Below are positions 20,352-31,159 of a stretch of DNA of 64,000 bases, piece after piece; within the stretch, counting starts at the first letter, position 1; each line of letters starts with the position of its first letter. The notes beneath the pieces were generated by a model. It worked only from the letters and a program-made list of their open reading frames with translations, did no database searches and had not been told where the DNA came from. The position numbers and the translations under genes were made by a program. The stretch comes from Planctomycetota bacterium (GTDB lineage Bacteria > Planctomycetota > UBA1135 > UBA2386), in NCBI GenBank assembly GCA_019636245.1, contig JAHBXX010000003.1:1-64000 (forward strand). Direction: 5' to 3'.

Positions 20352-21691
20352 GCACGATCGAACCGCCGCAGTTCGGCACCGACGGCCTGCGCGGCCGCGC
20401 CGGCGATCCGCCGATGGACCCGGAGACGCTGCGGCGCGTCGGCGCCGCTCTCGGCGTGCTGCTGCAGCGCGGCGGCGGCGCGCAGAAGCGCGTGCTGGTG
20501 GGCAACGACGGCCGCGAGTCGGCGCCGTGGATCCTGGAGGCGCTCGGCCAGGGCCTGACCGCCTCGGAGGTCAGCATCGGCGACGTCGGCCTGTGCACCA
20601 CGCCGGCGCTGGCGGTGCTGGTGCGTTCGCAGCCGGTCGACGCCGGCATCATGATCAGCGCCTCGCACAACCCGGCCCACGACAACGGCGTCAAGATCTT
20701 CGGCGCCGACGGCACGAAGCTCGGCGCCGCCGACGAGGCCGAGATCGCCGCCCTGGCGGTCGAACTGCGCCCGGCGGCGCTGCGCACGCCGCGCGTGCGC
20801 GATCGCGGCGATCTGCTGGTCCGTTACGAGGAGGTGCTCGCCGCGCGGTTCCCGCAGCTCGACCTGCAGGGCCGCAAGGTCTGCGTCGACGCCGCCAACG
20901 GCGGCGGTTCCCTGCTGGCGCCGCGCATCCTGCGGGCTTTCGGCGCCGACGTCGTCGAGGTCGCCTGCGAGCCGGACGGCTTCAACATCAACGACGGCGT
21001 GGGCGCCCTGCACCCCGAGGCGCTGCGGGCCGCTGTGCTGGCGAGCCGCGCCGACCTCGGCATCTGCCTCGACGGCGACGGCGACCGCGGCATCTTCGTC
21101 GACGAACAGGGCAACGTACGCGACGGCGACGACGTGCTCAGCCTGTTCGGCCGCCGGCTGCATGCGACGGGCGCGCTGCCGGGCGGCATCGTCGTCGCGA
21201 CGGTGATGAGCAACCTGGGGCTGCACCGATCGCTGCGGGAGGTGGGCGCCGAGGTCTGCGTCACGCCCGTCGGCGACCGGCACGTGTACGCGGCGATGCG
21301 GCAGCGCGGGGCGGCGCTGGGCGGCGAACAGTCGGGCCATCTGCTGTTCGCCGAGCACGACCTGGTCGGCGATGGGCTCTACACCGGGCTGCGGCTGCTG
21401 GCGCTGCCGGCGCCGCGCGGGGTGGCGGCGCTGTTCGAGGGCTTCCGACGCTACCCGCAGCGGCTCGTCAACGTGCCGGTGGCGCGCAAGCCGGAGCTGG
21501 CCGCGGTGCCGGCGATCGCGGCGAAGGCCGCCGAGATCGAACGTCGGCTCGGCGCCGACGGCCGGCTGCTGCTGCGCTACAGCGGCACCGAGCCCATGTG
21601 CCGCGTCATGGTCGAGGCCGAGAGCGAGGCGCTGTGCGAGCAGCTGTGCGCCGACCTGGCCGCCGTCGTGCGCGCGGAGCTGTCGGCGTGA
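20348..21691 (+). CDS. glmM: Phosphoglucosamine mutase
   Basis: The 447-residue phosphohexomutase begins with FGTDGLRG, has the phosphoserine loop ISASHNPAHDNGVK, the metal loop CLDGDGDRG, the sugar loop GGEQSGHLL and the phosphate-binding RYSGTEPMCR. It converts glucosamine-6-phosphate to glucosamine-1-phosphate on the path to UDP-GlcNAc, feeding peptidoglycan and lipid A. Its coupling to cdaA-cdaR suggests it is a regulatory partner of the cyclase as in Firmicutes. It overlaps tsaB by 4 bases (GTGA). Confidence 0.96.
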   Translation: MSTIEPPQFGTDGLRGRAGDPPMDPETLRRVGAALGVLLQRGGGAQKRVLVGNDGRESAPWILEALGQGLTASEVSIGDVGLCTTPALAVLVRSQPVDAGIMISASHNPAHDNGVKIFGADGTKLGAADEAEIAALAVELRPAALRTPRVRDRGDLLVRYEEVLAARFPQLDLQGRKVCVDAANGGGSLLAPRILRAFGADVVEVACEPDGFNINDGVGALHPEALRAAVLASRADLGICLDGDGDRGIFVDEQGNVRDGDDVLSLFGRRLHATGALPGGIVVATVMSNLGLHRSLREVGAEVCVTPVGDRHVYAAMRQRGAALGGEQSGHLLFAEHDLVGDGLYTGLRLLALPAPRGVAALFEGFRRYPQRLVNVPVARKPELAAVPAIAAKAAEIERRLGADGRLLLRYSGTEPMCRVMVEAESEALCEQLCADLAAVVRAELSA

Positions 21692-22362
21692 CCGACGGCC
21701 GGCCGCAGCTGGCCGTGTCGGGCAGCAACGTGACGGGCGACGTGCCGTTCTCCTGCGCCCTGCGCCTGCCGCACGGCGTCGTCGAGGCGCGGTCGCCGGC
21801 GGGGCAGCGTGGCGACCTGGCCGGGCTCGTCGCCGGACTGTGCGCGGCGCACGGCGTCCGGCCCGAGGACCTCGGTGGTCTGCGGATCGACCTCGGTCCG
21901 GGGTCCTACACCGGACTGCGGGTCGCGGTGACCTTCGTGCGCTTCCTGCAGCGTTTCGGCGCCCTGCCGGTGCTGGCCGCCGACAGCCTGTCGCTGCTCG
22001 CGACGGCGGCGATCGGCCGGGTTCCGCGCGCAACCCGCCTGCGGCCGCTGCTGGATGCGCGCCGGGGCCGATGGCACACCGCGACGCTGCACTGCGACGC
22101 GGCGCTGCGCCTGGCCGAGCCGCCGCGGGCGGTGCCCTGGCCGGAGGTCGTCGCCGACGTCCGCGGTGGGGACCTGTTCGTCGTGCCGGCGTCGGCCGAG
22201 GCCGAGGTCGGCGCGGAACTGCGCTCGCGTGGCGGCGCTGTGCTGGCCGCGGCGGGGATCTCCGCGCGCCAGTTGTTCCGCGCCGAGCTGGATCTGGCCG
22301 CGGCGGATGCGGCGGCGCTCGAGCCGCACTACCTGATGGGCAGCTACGCCGAGCCCGACTGA
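21688..22362 (+). CDS. tsaB: tRNA threonylcarbamoyladenosine biosynthesis protein TsaB
   Basis: The 224-residue protein has the TsaB/YeaZ core RIDLGPGSYTGLRVAVTFVR, followed by PVLAADSLSLLA and an RRGRWHTATLH strand. The family works with TsaD and TsaE to add threonylcarbamoyl to A37 of tRNAs that read ANN codons. The N-terminal strand is unusual (LAVSGSNVTGD in place of an IDTS-type motif). It is the last gene of the cdaA operon and its final 19 bases overlap the end of the opposing membrane-protein gene. Confidence 0.85.
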   Translation: MTDGRPQLAVSGSNVTGDVPFSCALRLPHGVVEARSPAGQRGDLAGLVAGLCAAHGVRPEDLGGLRIDLGPGSYTGLRVAVTFVRFLQRFGALPVLAADSLSLLATAAIGRVPRATRLRPLLDARRGRWHTATLHCDAALRLAEPPRAVPWPEVVADVRGGDLFVVPASAEAEVGAELRSRGGAVLAAAGISARQLFRAELDLAAADAAALEPHYLMGSYAEPD

Positions 22363-22784
22363 AGCAGCAGCACGACCGCGAGGGCGGCGCGAAGGGTCCA
22401 GGCGGCCGTCCGGATCCAGTTCGTGGCCACCAGGCGTCGCACCAGCGCCGCGTCGAGCGCGGTCGAAAGCCGGCGGTGGCAGGGGACCTGCAGCACGAAC
22501 GTCGCCGCCCACACCAGGCCCAGCAGCCCCAGGCCGAGCCTCGTCCAGGCGGCGGCGGCCGGCGGCGCCGACCACCAGAGCGCCACGGCGAGCGCGGCCT
22601 CCGCCAGCATCGCCGGCGCCACGAGCGGCCCGATGCGCCGGCAGTGTTCGCGTTCGTAGGCGGGGCCCTGCTCGTGGCCGACCATGGCCAGCAGCGGGTA
22701 GTGCACGACCTGCACGAACCAGATCAGCCCGCACAGGAGCAGCGTCGGCACGGCGTGCAGCACGCACAGGGGGTGCCAGGTCAT
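22344..22784 (-). CDS. Small four-helix membrane protein, function unknown
   Basis: This 146-residue protein has about four hydrophobic helices (about 7-28, 57-73, 80-100, 124-141). Notable conserved-looking residues are WFVQVVHYPLL in the first helix and FVLQVPCHRRLS after the third; a His in such positions hints at cofactor or metal binding, but that is inference. It may be a DUF1772-like protein. It is the second gene of a two-gene unit: its ATG overlaps the stop of the upstream membrane-protein gene as ATGA. The end overlaps tsaB on the other strand. Confidence 0.7.
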   Translation of the reverse strand: MTWHPLCVLHAVPTLLLCGLIWFVQVVHYPLLAMVGHEQGPAYEREHCRRIGPLVAPAMLAEAALAVALWWSAPPAAAAWTRLGLGLLGLVWAATFVLQVPCHRRLSTALDAALVRRLVATNWIRTAAWTLRAALAVVLLLQSGSA

Positions 22785-23191
22785 GGTCGGCGGGCCTGGT
22801 GGTGGACCCAGGCGGCGCGCAGCAGCAGCGCGAACGGCAGCCACCAGAGCATGTCGTTGGCGACGATCAGCCAGCCGGCGCGCCAGGGCAGTTGGCCCCG
22901 GACCGCGGCATCGACGAAGCCGACCGGCCCCAGCAGCTTGCCGGCCAGGCCGACCAGCACGATCGGCCAGTGGCGCAACGGGGCGGCCGCCGCGCAGGCG
23001 TAACCCACGCCGTAGACCCCGACGACCATGCCGATGCACTGCCACAGGCAGGGGAGGTCGGGTGGCGGCATGCCGGCGGCGGCGAACCAGCCGAGCGGGA
23101 ACAGCACGACCAGCGCGCCGAACAGGAGGTTGTAGGCCGCGGCGGCCAGCAGCACGGGCCGCGCCCAACGGGGACCGGACTCGGAGGACAC
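22781..23191 (-). CDS. Small membrane protein (often mislabelled alkyl hydroperoxide reductase), function unknown
   Basis: This 136-residue hydrophobic protein has four predicted helices. YNLLFGALVVLFPLGW, WQCIGMVVGVYGVGYA and LVGLAGKLLGPVGF recur, to my recollection, in a family annotated as alkyl hydroperoxide reductase in several genomes although no redox cysteine pair is present. The start is a GTG at 23191 followed by TCCTCC. It forms an overlapping pair with the next membrane protein. I can say no more about function than a likely integral-membrane role. Confidence 0.7.
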   Translation of the reverse strand: MSSESGPRWARPVLLAAAAYNLLFGALVVLFPLGWFAAAGMPPPDLPCLWQCIGMVVGVYGVGYACAAAAPLRHWPIVLVGLAGKLLGPVGFVDAAVRGQLPWRAGWLIVANDMLWWLPFALLLRAAWVHHQARRP

Positions 23192-23231
23192 GCGCGGGGG
23201 TTCGCCGCCGGCCTGTCCCGGGATGCGTCGG

Positions 23232-25593
<2,362 letters not shown>

Positions 25594-25597
<4 letters not shown>

Positions 25598-26160
25598 GGC
25601 TGGTCCCCTGGCGAGCGCTGCAGCCGGCGCCGCGTGGCCTCGGCCTCGCGCCGCATGCGATCCCGCTCCGCCATCAGGTCGGGCCGGTGCTCGGCGTCGG
25701 CCGGGTGGTAGGCGAGGCTCTCGTTGTAGACGGCCAGGAAGTAACCGCGCGCCTCGAGGAAGGCCGTCTGCTCGGCGGCTGGCGCGCCGCGGCGGCGGGC
25801 CCAGCTCCAGCGGCGGTCGCCCTGTTCGACGACCAGCAGGTCGCGGGCGTCGGCAGGCGCCGGCTCGGCGGCGGCGAACATGCCCTTGTCGGCGAGGATG
25901 TCGAGCAGCATCTGGACCTGGTCGTCGGGCGCGATCTTCGCCAGCGGCGGCATGTCGCCGTCGTAGAAGTCGGCGGCAGTCGTGCTGCTGGCGTTCTGCA
26001 GCACGAACACGAGCCCGTCCTTGCCCTGCCGCAGCAGCACGCGCACCGGCTTGCCCGCGACCACCGTGACCGCGCGCGGCAGGTCGGGGCCGGTGGCGCA
26101 CCCCGGGGCGAGGACTGCGGTGAGCAGCGCGGTGGTCCTGGCGAGCGCGAAGGCGGTCAT
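25594..26160 (-). CDS. Probable lipoprotein of unknown function
   Basis: This 188-residue protein has an N-terminal hydrophobic segment ending TAVLAPGCATG, a plausible but imperfect lipobox with Cys at residue 21. The mature part has VVAGKPVRVLLRQG and VLQNASSTTAADF, then a charged C-terminal helix (RDRMRREAEATRRRLQR). I do not recognise the family. It is the first gene of a coupled unit with kdsB and pyrG. TAGACT at 26172-26177, 11 bases from the ATG, may be its promoter -10 box, giving a leader of only about 4 bases. Confidence 0.65.
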
Positions 26161-26171
26161 CCAGTGCGTCG

Positions 26172-26177
26172 AGTCTA
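26172..26177 (-). promoter_or_regulatory. -10 box of the lipoprotein-kdsB-pyrG unit
   Basis: TAGACT on the minus strand lies 11 bases before the ATG at 26160. With a 7-base -10 to start distance the leader would be about 4 bases. No convincing -35 element. Confidence 0.4.
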
Positions 26178-26330
26178 GCGCCGCGCCGGCGAAAGAAAAC
26201 GCAGCCGCGGGCAGGGCTCCGGCCGCTCGGCGGCCGGCCCTGCGCGGGTGCGTCCCGCGGCCGTTCAGGCGTCGCCCATGGACAGCCGAAATCCTCATCC
26301 ACCTTCGTCGCCGATCCGCGGCCCCTCGCG

Positions 26331-26336
26331 TAGCCT
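26331..26336 (+). promoter_or_regulatory. -10 box giving a probably leaderless pyruvate carboxylase mRNA
   Basis: TAGCCT ends 7 bases before the ATG at 26344, the same distance as from TAGCAT to the rnpB 5' end. No Shine-Dalgarno sequence lies between. Transcription would begin at the start codon. Confidence 0.5.
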
Positions 26337-26343
26337 CGCCCGC

Positions 26344-29300
26344 ATGGAACCTCGCCCCTTCCACAAGATCCTCTGCGCCAACCGCGGCGAGATCGCGATC
26401 CGCGTGTTCCGCGCCGCGGCCGAGATGGGGCTGCGCACGGTGGCGATCTTCAGCGAGGAGGACGCCACCAACCAGCATCGCTACAAGGCGGACGAGAGCT
26501 ACCTGGTCGGCAAGGGCAAGGGGCCGGTCGCCGCCTACCTGGGCGGCGACGAGATCATCCGCGTCGCCAGGCGGGCCAAGGTCGACGCGATCCACCCTGG
26601 CTACGGCTTCCTGTCCGAGAACCACGAGTTCGCGGCCGCGGTGCGCGAGGCCGGCATCGCCTTCCTCGGTCCGCGCGCGAACGTCATCCGGTTCCTCGGC
26701 GACAAGATCGAGGCGCGCAAGGAGGCCCAGCGACTCGGCATCCCCACCGTGCCCGGGACCGATCTGCCGGCCGACGAGGCGGCGGCCTTCGGCGCCGCGG
26801 AGGCGTTCTTCCGCCGGCACGGCACCACGATCGTCAAGGCGGCGCACGGCGGCGGTGGCCGCGGCATGCGCGTGGTCGAGGATCTGCGCGACCTGGCGCC
26901 CTACCTGCGCCAGGCGCGCAGCGAGTCGCTGGCGGCGTTCGGCAGCCCGGTGGTGTTCCTCGAGAAGTACCTGCCGCGGGTGCGGCACGTCGAGGTGCAG
27001 ATCCTCGGCGACCTCGCCGGCAACGTCGTGCACCTGCACGAGCGCGACTGCTCGGTGCAACGGCGGCACCAGAAGGTCGTCGAGGTGGCGCCGGCGCCGA
27101 GCCTGGCGCAGTCGGTGCGGCAGGCGTTGTTCGCCGACGCGCTGAAGCTGGCGCGCGAGGTGCAGTACCACAACGCCGGCACCTTCGAGTTCCTGGTCGC
27201 CGGCGACGAGCACTACTTCATCGAGGTCAACCCGCGCCTGCAGGTCGAGCACACCGTCACCGAGCAGGTGACCGGCATCGACCTCGTGCAGACGCAGATC
27301 CGCATCGAGCAGGGCTACGACCTGGGCAGCCCCGAGATCGGCATCTACTCGCAGAACGACGTGCGGCCGCGCGGCGTCGCCATCCAGTGCCGCATCACCA
27401 CCGAGGACCCGCAGAACGACTTCCTGCCCGATACGGGCACGATCCTGGCATACCGGGCTCCCGGCGGCTTCGGGCTGCGGCTGGACGGCGGCGACGGGCT
27501 CGCCGGCACCGTGGTCTCCGGCCACTACGACTCGCTGCTGGTGAAGTGCATCACCTACGGCCCGACGCTCGAGCAGGCGGCGCAGAAGGGCCTGCGGGCG
27601 CTGCGCGAGTTCCGCATCCGCGGCGTCAAGACCAACCTCGCGTTCCTGCAGAACGTGCTGCAGCACGCCGCCTTCCTGCGCGGCGAGACCTGGACGCGCT
27701 TCCTCGACGACACGCCTGAGCTGTTCGAGATCAAGCTGGGCAAGGATCGCGCCACCAAGCTGCTGACCTACCTCGCCGACGTGGTCGTCAACGGCCACCC
27801 GACGGTCCGGCCCGAGCAGCGGCTCCGGCCGACCACCCTGCTGGCGCCGCCGGTGCCGTCGGTGCCGGCGGGCGGACCGCCGCCGGGTTCGGCGCAGATC
27901 CTCGCCGAGGGCGGGCCGGCGAAGGTGGTCGAGTGGGTCAAGCGGCACCGGCGGCCGCTGCTGTGCGACACGACGCTGCGCGATGCGCACCAGTCGCTGC
28001 TGGCGACGCGCGTGCGGACCAAGGACATGCTGGCGGTGGCGCCGGCGACCGCCTACCTCGGCCACCAGCTGTTCTCGCTCGAGACCTGGGGTGGGGCGAC
28101 CTTCGACGTCGCCTACCGGTTCCTGAACGAGGACCCGTGGGATCGGCTGCAACAGCTGAAGCGGGCGATCCCCAACGTCATGCAGCAGATGCTGCTGCGC
28201 GGCGCCAACGCCGTCGGCTACACCAGCTACCCGCAGAACGTGGTCGAGGCCTTCATCGACGAGGCGGCGTTGGCGGGCATCGACGTGTTCCGCGTCTTCG
28301 ACAGCCTCAACGACCTCGATTCGATGGCGGTCTCGGTGCAGCGCGTGCTGAAGACCGGCAAGGTCGCCGAGGTGGCGGCCTGCTACACCGGCGACGTCGA
28401 CAATCCGGGGCGCACCAAGTACGGGCTCGAGTACTACGTCGACCTCGCGCGGCGCATCGAGGACATGGGGGCCCACATCCTGTGCATCAAGGACATGGCC
28501 GGCCTGCTGCGCCCGCAGGCGGCCAGGATCCTCGTCTCCCGCCTGCGCGAGGTGACGTCGCTGCCGATCCATCTGCACACGCACGACACGTCCGGCAACG
28601 GCATCGCCACCTACATCGCCGCGATCGAGAGCGGCGCCCATATCGTCGACGTGGCGCTGGCGCCGATGGCAGGTCTGACGTCGCAGCCGAGCATGAACGC
28701 GCTGATCGCCGCGCTGCGCGGCCATGCGCGCGAGACGGGCCTCACCAACAAGGCGATGCAACCGCTGGCGGACTACTGGGAGGCCGTGCGCGAGTACTAC
28801 GCGCCGTTCGAGTGCGGGCTGAAGAGCAGCACCAGCGAGGTCTACTACCACGAGATCCCGGGCGGCCAGTACAGCAACCTGCGGCCGCAGGTGGCCTCGC
28901 TCGGGCTGCTGCACCGCTGGGGCGAGGTCAAGCACGCCTTCGCGGTCGTCAACCAGCTCTGCGGCGACATCCCGAAGGTCACGCCGAGCAGCAAGATGGT
29001 CGGCGACTTCGCGGTGTTCCTGGTGCAGAACGACCTGCTGACCATGCGCGCCGACCTGGCCGCTTCGACCGAAGCGACCAGGCAGCGGCTGTTGATGGAG
29101 AGCCGGCGACTCGACTTCCCGCAGAGCGTCGTGCAGTACTTCCAGGGCTACCTCGGCCACCCGCCGGGCGGCTTCCCCGAGGACCTGCGCGCGGCGGTGC
29201 TGAAGGGGCTGCCGCGGCTCGAAGGGCGACCCAGCGACGGCATGCCGGCGTTCGATTTCGCGCAGGCGACGCAGCACGTGGCGCGGCGCACCGGCCGCGA

Positions 29301-29844
29301 GCCGGCGATGCGCGACGTCGTCAGCTACGCGCTCTACCCGCGCGTGCTGGACGACTTCTTCGCCTTCCAGAACCGCTGCAGCGACGTGTCCCTGCTGCCG
29401 ACGCCGGTCTACTTCTACGGGCTGGAGATGGGGCAGGAGGTGTGGATCGAGATCGAGCCGGGCAAGACGCTGGTGATCTCGCTGGAGGCGCGCAGCGAGC
29501 CCGACGAGGAGGGTCACGTCACGGTCTACTTCAAGCTCAACGGCCAGAACCGCCAGGTCACGGTGCCCGACCGTTCGCAGCAGAAGGAGACCGAACAACG
29601 GCGGCGCGCCGACCCGGCGGCCGCCGGCGACGTCGGCGCCCCGATGCCCGGGCGCGTGATCGCGCTGCACTGCCGCGAGGGCCAGGACGTCGGCGACGGC
29701 GAGCCACTGGTCACGCTCGAGGCGATGAAGATGGAGACCGTCGTGCGCGCGCCGGTCGCCGGCACGGTGCGCGAACTCTGCACCGACCTCAAGGCGCAGG
29801 TCAGGGCGCAGGATCTGCTGGTGGTTCTGGAGCCGAAGAAGTGA
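26344..29844 (+). CDS. pyc: Pyruvate carboxylase
   Basis: This is a single-chain 1166-residue enzyme. The biotin carboxylase domain comes first (ILCANRGEIAIRVFRA, HPGYGFLSEN, ATP-grasp KAAHGGGGRGMR, NPRLQVEHTVTEQ). The carboxyltransferase domain follows (LLCDTTLRDAHQSLLATRVR, YTGDVDNPG, zinc site HLHTHDTSGNG). The biotin domain with EAMKMET is near the C-terminus. It carboxylates pyruvate to oxaloacetate for anaplerosis and gluconeogenesis. I chose the ATG at 26344, next to the first conserved strand; an in-frame ATG at 26248 would add 32 Pro/Arg-rich residues across the -10 box. Its last 44 bases overlap the end of hflX on the other strand. Confidence 0.96.
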   Translation: MEPRPFHKILCANRGEIAIRVFRAAAEMGLRTVAIFSEEDATNQHRYKADESYLVGKGKGPVAAYLGGDEIIRVARRAKVDAIHPGYGFLSENHEFAAAVREAGIAFLGPRANVIRFLGDKIEARKEAQRLGIPTVPGTDLPADEAAAFGAAEAFFRRHGTTIVKAAHGGGGRGMRVVEDLRDLAPYLRQARSESLAAFGSPVVFLEKYLPRVRHVEVQILGDLAGNVVHLHERDCSVQRRHQKVVEVAPAPSLAQSVRQALFADALKLAREVQYHNAGTFEFLVAGDEHYFIEVNPRLQVEHTVTEQVTGIDLVQTQIRIEQGYDLGSPEIGIYSQNDVRPRGVAIQCRITTEDPQNDFLPDTGTILAYRAPGGFGLRLDGGDGLAGTVVSGHYDSLLVKCITYGPTLEQAAQKGLRALREFRIRGVKTNLAFLQNVLQHAAFLRGETWTRFLDDTPELFEIKLGKDRATKLLTYLADVVVNGHPTVRPEQRLRPTTLLAPPVPSVPAGGPPPGSAQILAEGGPAKVVEWVKRHRRPLLCDTTLRDAHQSLLATRVRTKDMLAVAPATAYLGHQLFSLETWGGATFDVAYRFLNEDPWDRLQQLKRAIPNVMQQMLLRGANAVGYTSYPQNVVEAFIDEAALAGIDVFRVFDSLNDLDSMAVSVQRVLKTGKVAEVAACYTGDVDNPGRTKYGLEYYVDLARRIEDMGAHILCIKDMAGLLRPQAARILVSRLREVTSLPIHLHTHDTSGNGIATYIAAIESGAHIVDVALAPMAGLTSQPSMNALIAALRGHARETGLTNKAMQPLADYWEAVREYYAPFECGLKSSTSEVYYHEIPGGQYSNLRPQVASLGLLHRWGEVKHAFAVVNQLCGDIPKVTPSSKMVGDFAVFLVQNDLLTMRADLAASTEATRQRLLMESRRLDFPQSVVQYFQGYLGHPPGGFPEDLRAAVLKGLPRLEGRPSDGMPAFDFAQATQHVARRTGREPAMRDVVSYALYPRVLDDFFAFQNRCSDVSLLPTPVYFYGLEMGQEVWIEIEPGKTLVISLEARSEPDEEGHVTVYFKLNGQNRQVTVPDRSQQKETEQRRRADPAAAGDVGAPMPGRVIALHCREGQDVGDGEPLVTLEAMKMETVVRAPVAGTVRELCTDLKAQVRAQDLLVVLEPKK

Positions 29845-31159
29845 GGTCGTCGGCCGCCGGCCGCTCGGCGCGGTCCCTGTCCTCGGCGACCCGGGCGCCT
29901 TCGGCGAGCAGGCGGCCGAGCAGCGCCGGCGAGGCCTGGATCTCCATCAGGCAACCGTCGGCGGTGTAGAACTCCGACAGCACCGTCGCCTTGGCGCGGA
30001 TCTCGGCGTGCAGGGCGCCGGCGGCGTGCGGCAGCAGGATCTCGACCCGGTTCTCGACCGCGGCGAGGTGGGCCTGGATCGCCGCCATCAGGTCGGGCAT
30101 GCCGGCGCCGGTCGCGACCGAGACCGCGACCGCGTGCGGCTCCGCCTGCCAGAGCTCCGCCAGCGTGGTCGGGTCGGCGACCAGGTCCATCTTGTTGAAG
30201 ACGGTGATGCGGGCGAGGTTCGCCGCGCCGAGGGTCTCGAGCACCTCGTCGACGGTGCGCAGCTGCTCGGCGGCCTCGGGCGAGCTGCCGTCGACCATGA
30301 CCAGCAGCAGGTCGGCGTGCAACGCCTCCTCGAGCGTGGCGTGGAAGCTCGCGACCAGCTGGTGCGGCAGCTTGCGCAGGAAGCCGACGGTGTCGGTCAG
30401 CAGCACCGTGCGCCCGCCGGGCAGGCGCCAAGGCCGGGTGCGGGTGTCGAGCGTCGAGAACAGGCGGTTCTCGGCCAGCACGCCGGCGTCGGTCAGGCGG
30501 TTCATCAGGCTCGACTTGCCGGCGTTCGTGTAGCCGACGACGGCGATCGTGAACAGCTCGGGCCGCGCCTGGACCTCGCGCACCTTGTGCTGCTCGATGC
30601 GCTTCAGCTCGCGGCCGACCGCGGCGATGCGGTTGCGCAGCAGTTCGCGGTCGACGTCGATCTGCTTCTCGCCGGCGCCGCCGCGCACGCCGATGCCGCC
30701 GCGCTGGCGCTCGAGGTGGGTCCAGCGGCGCCGCAGGCGGGGCATCTCGTACTGCAGCGCCGCCAGCTCGACCTGCAGGCGGGCCTGCGGTGTGCGCGCG
30801 TGCATGCCGAAGATCTGCAGGATCAGTTCGCTGCGGTCGATGCACGGCACGCCGGTGGCGGCCTCGATCGCCTTGCCCTGGTTCGGCGTCAGCGAGTCGT
30901 CGCAGATGACGATGCCGCTGTGGGCCAGCTTGACGACCTCGGCGAGCTCGGCGAGCTTGCCGCTGCCGAGGTAGCTGTGCGGGTCCGGGTGGCGCCGGTG
31001 CTGCACCATGCAGCCGGCGGCCACGAACTCGGCGGTCTCGGCGAGCTGCTGCAGCTCGTGCAGCGCCTCGGCGGCGGTGCGTGGGTCGCCCATCGGCACG
31101 ACGCCGAACAGGATCGCCTCGGTCGGGTTGCCCCGGGTCGCGAACGAATCGCTCTTCAC
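29801..31159 (-). CDS. hflX: GTPase HflX
   Basis: The 452-residue protein has the HflX N-terminal domain (SYLGSGKLAELA, CDDSLTPNQGKAIE, VPCIDRSELILQIF) and a glycine-rich linker RGGIGVRGGAGEKQ. The G domain has GYTNAGKSSL (G1), DTVGFLRKLP (G3), NKMD (G4) and SVATG (G5). It binds the 50S subunit and splits or rescues stalled ribosomes. The GTG start overlaps the nadB stop (GTGA). The Pro/Ala/Ser C-terminal tail is encoded in the overlap with pyruvate carboxylase. Confidence 0.95.
   Translation of the reverse strand: MKSDSFATRGNPTEAILFGVVPMGDPRTAAEALHELQQLAETAEFVAAGCMVQHRRHPDPHSYLGSGKLAELAEVVKLAHSGIVICDDSLTPNQGKAIEAATGVPCIDRSELILQIFGMHARTPQARLQVELAALQYEMPRLRRRWTHLERQRGGIGVRGGAGEKQIDVDRELLRNRIAAVGRELKRIEQHKVREVQARPELFTIAVVGYTNAGKSSLMNRLTDAGVLAENRLFSTLDTRTRPWRLPGGRTVLLTDTVGFLRKLPHQLVASFHATLEEALHADLLLVMVDGSSPEAAEQLRTVDEVLETLGAANLARITVFNKMDLVADPTTLAELWQAEPHAVAVSVATGAGMPDLMAAIQAHLAAVENRVEILLPHAAGALHAEIRAKATVLSEFYTADGCLMEIQASPALLGRLLAEGARVAEDRDRAERPAADDLTSSAPEPPADPAP

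Noticed and set aside
26248..26343. Longer N-terminus for pyruvate carboxylase from ATG 26248.
   Set aside because: The extra 32 residues are Pro/Ser/Arg-rich, unlike the family start, and would run through the TAGCCT box that is well placed for the ATG at 26344.
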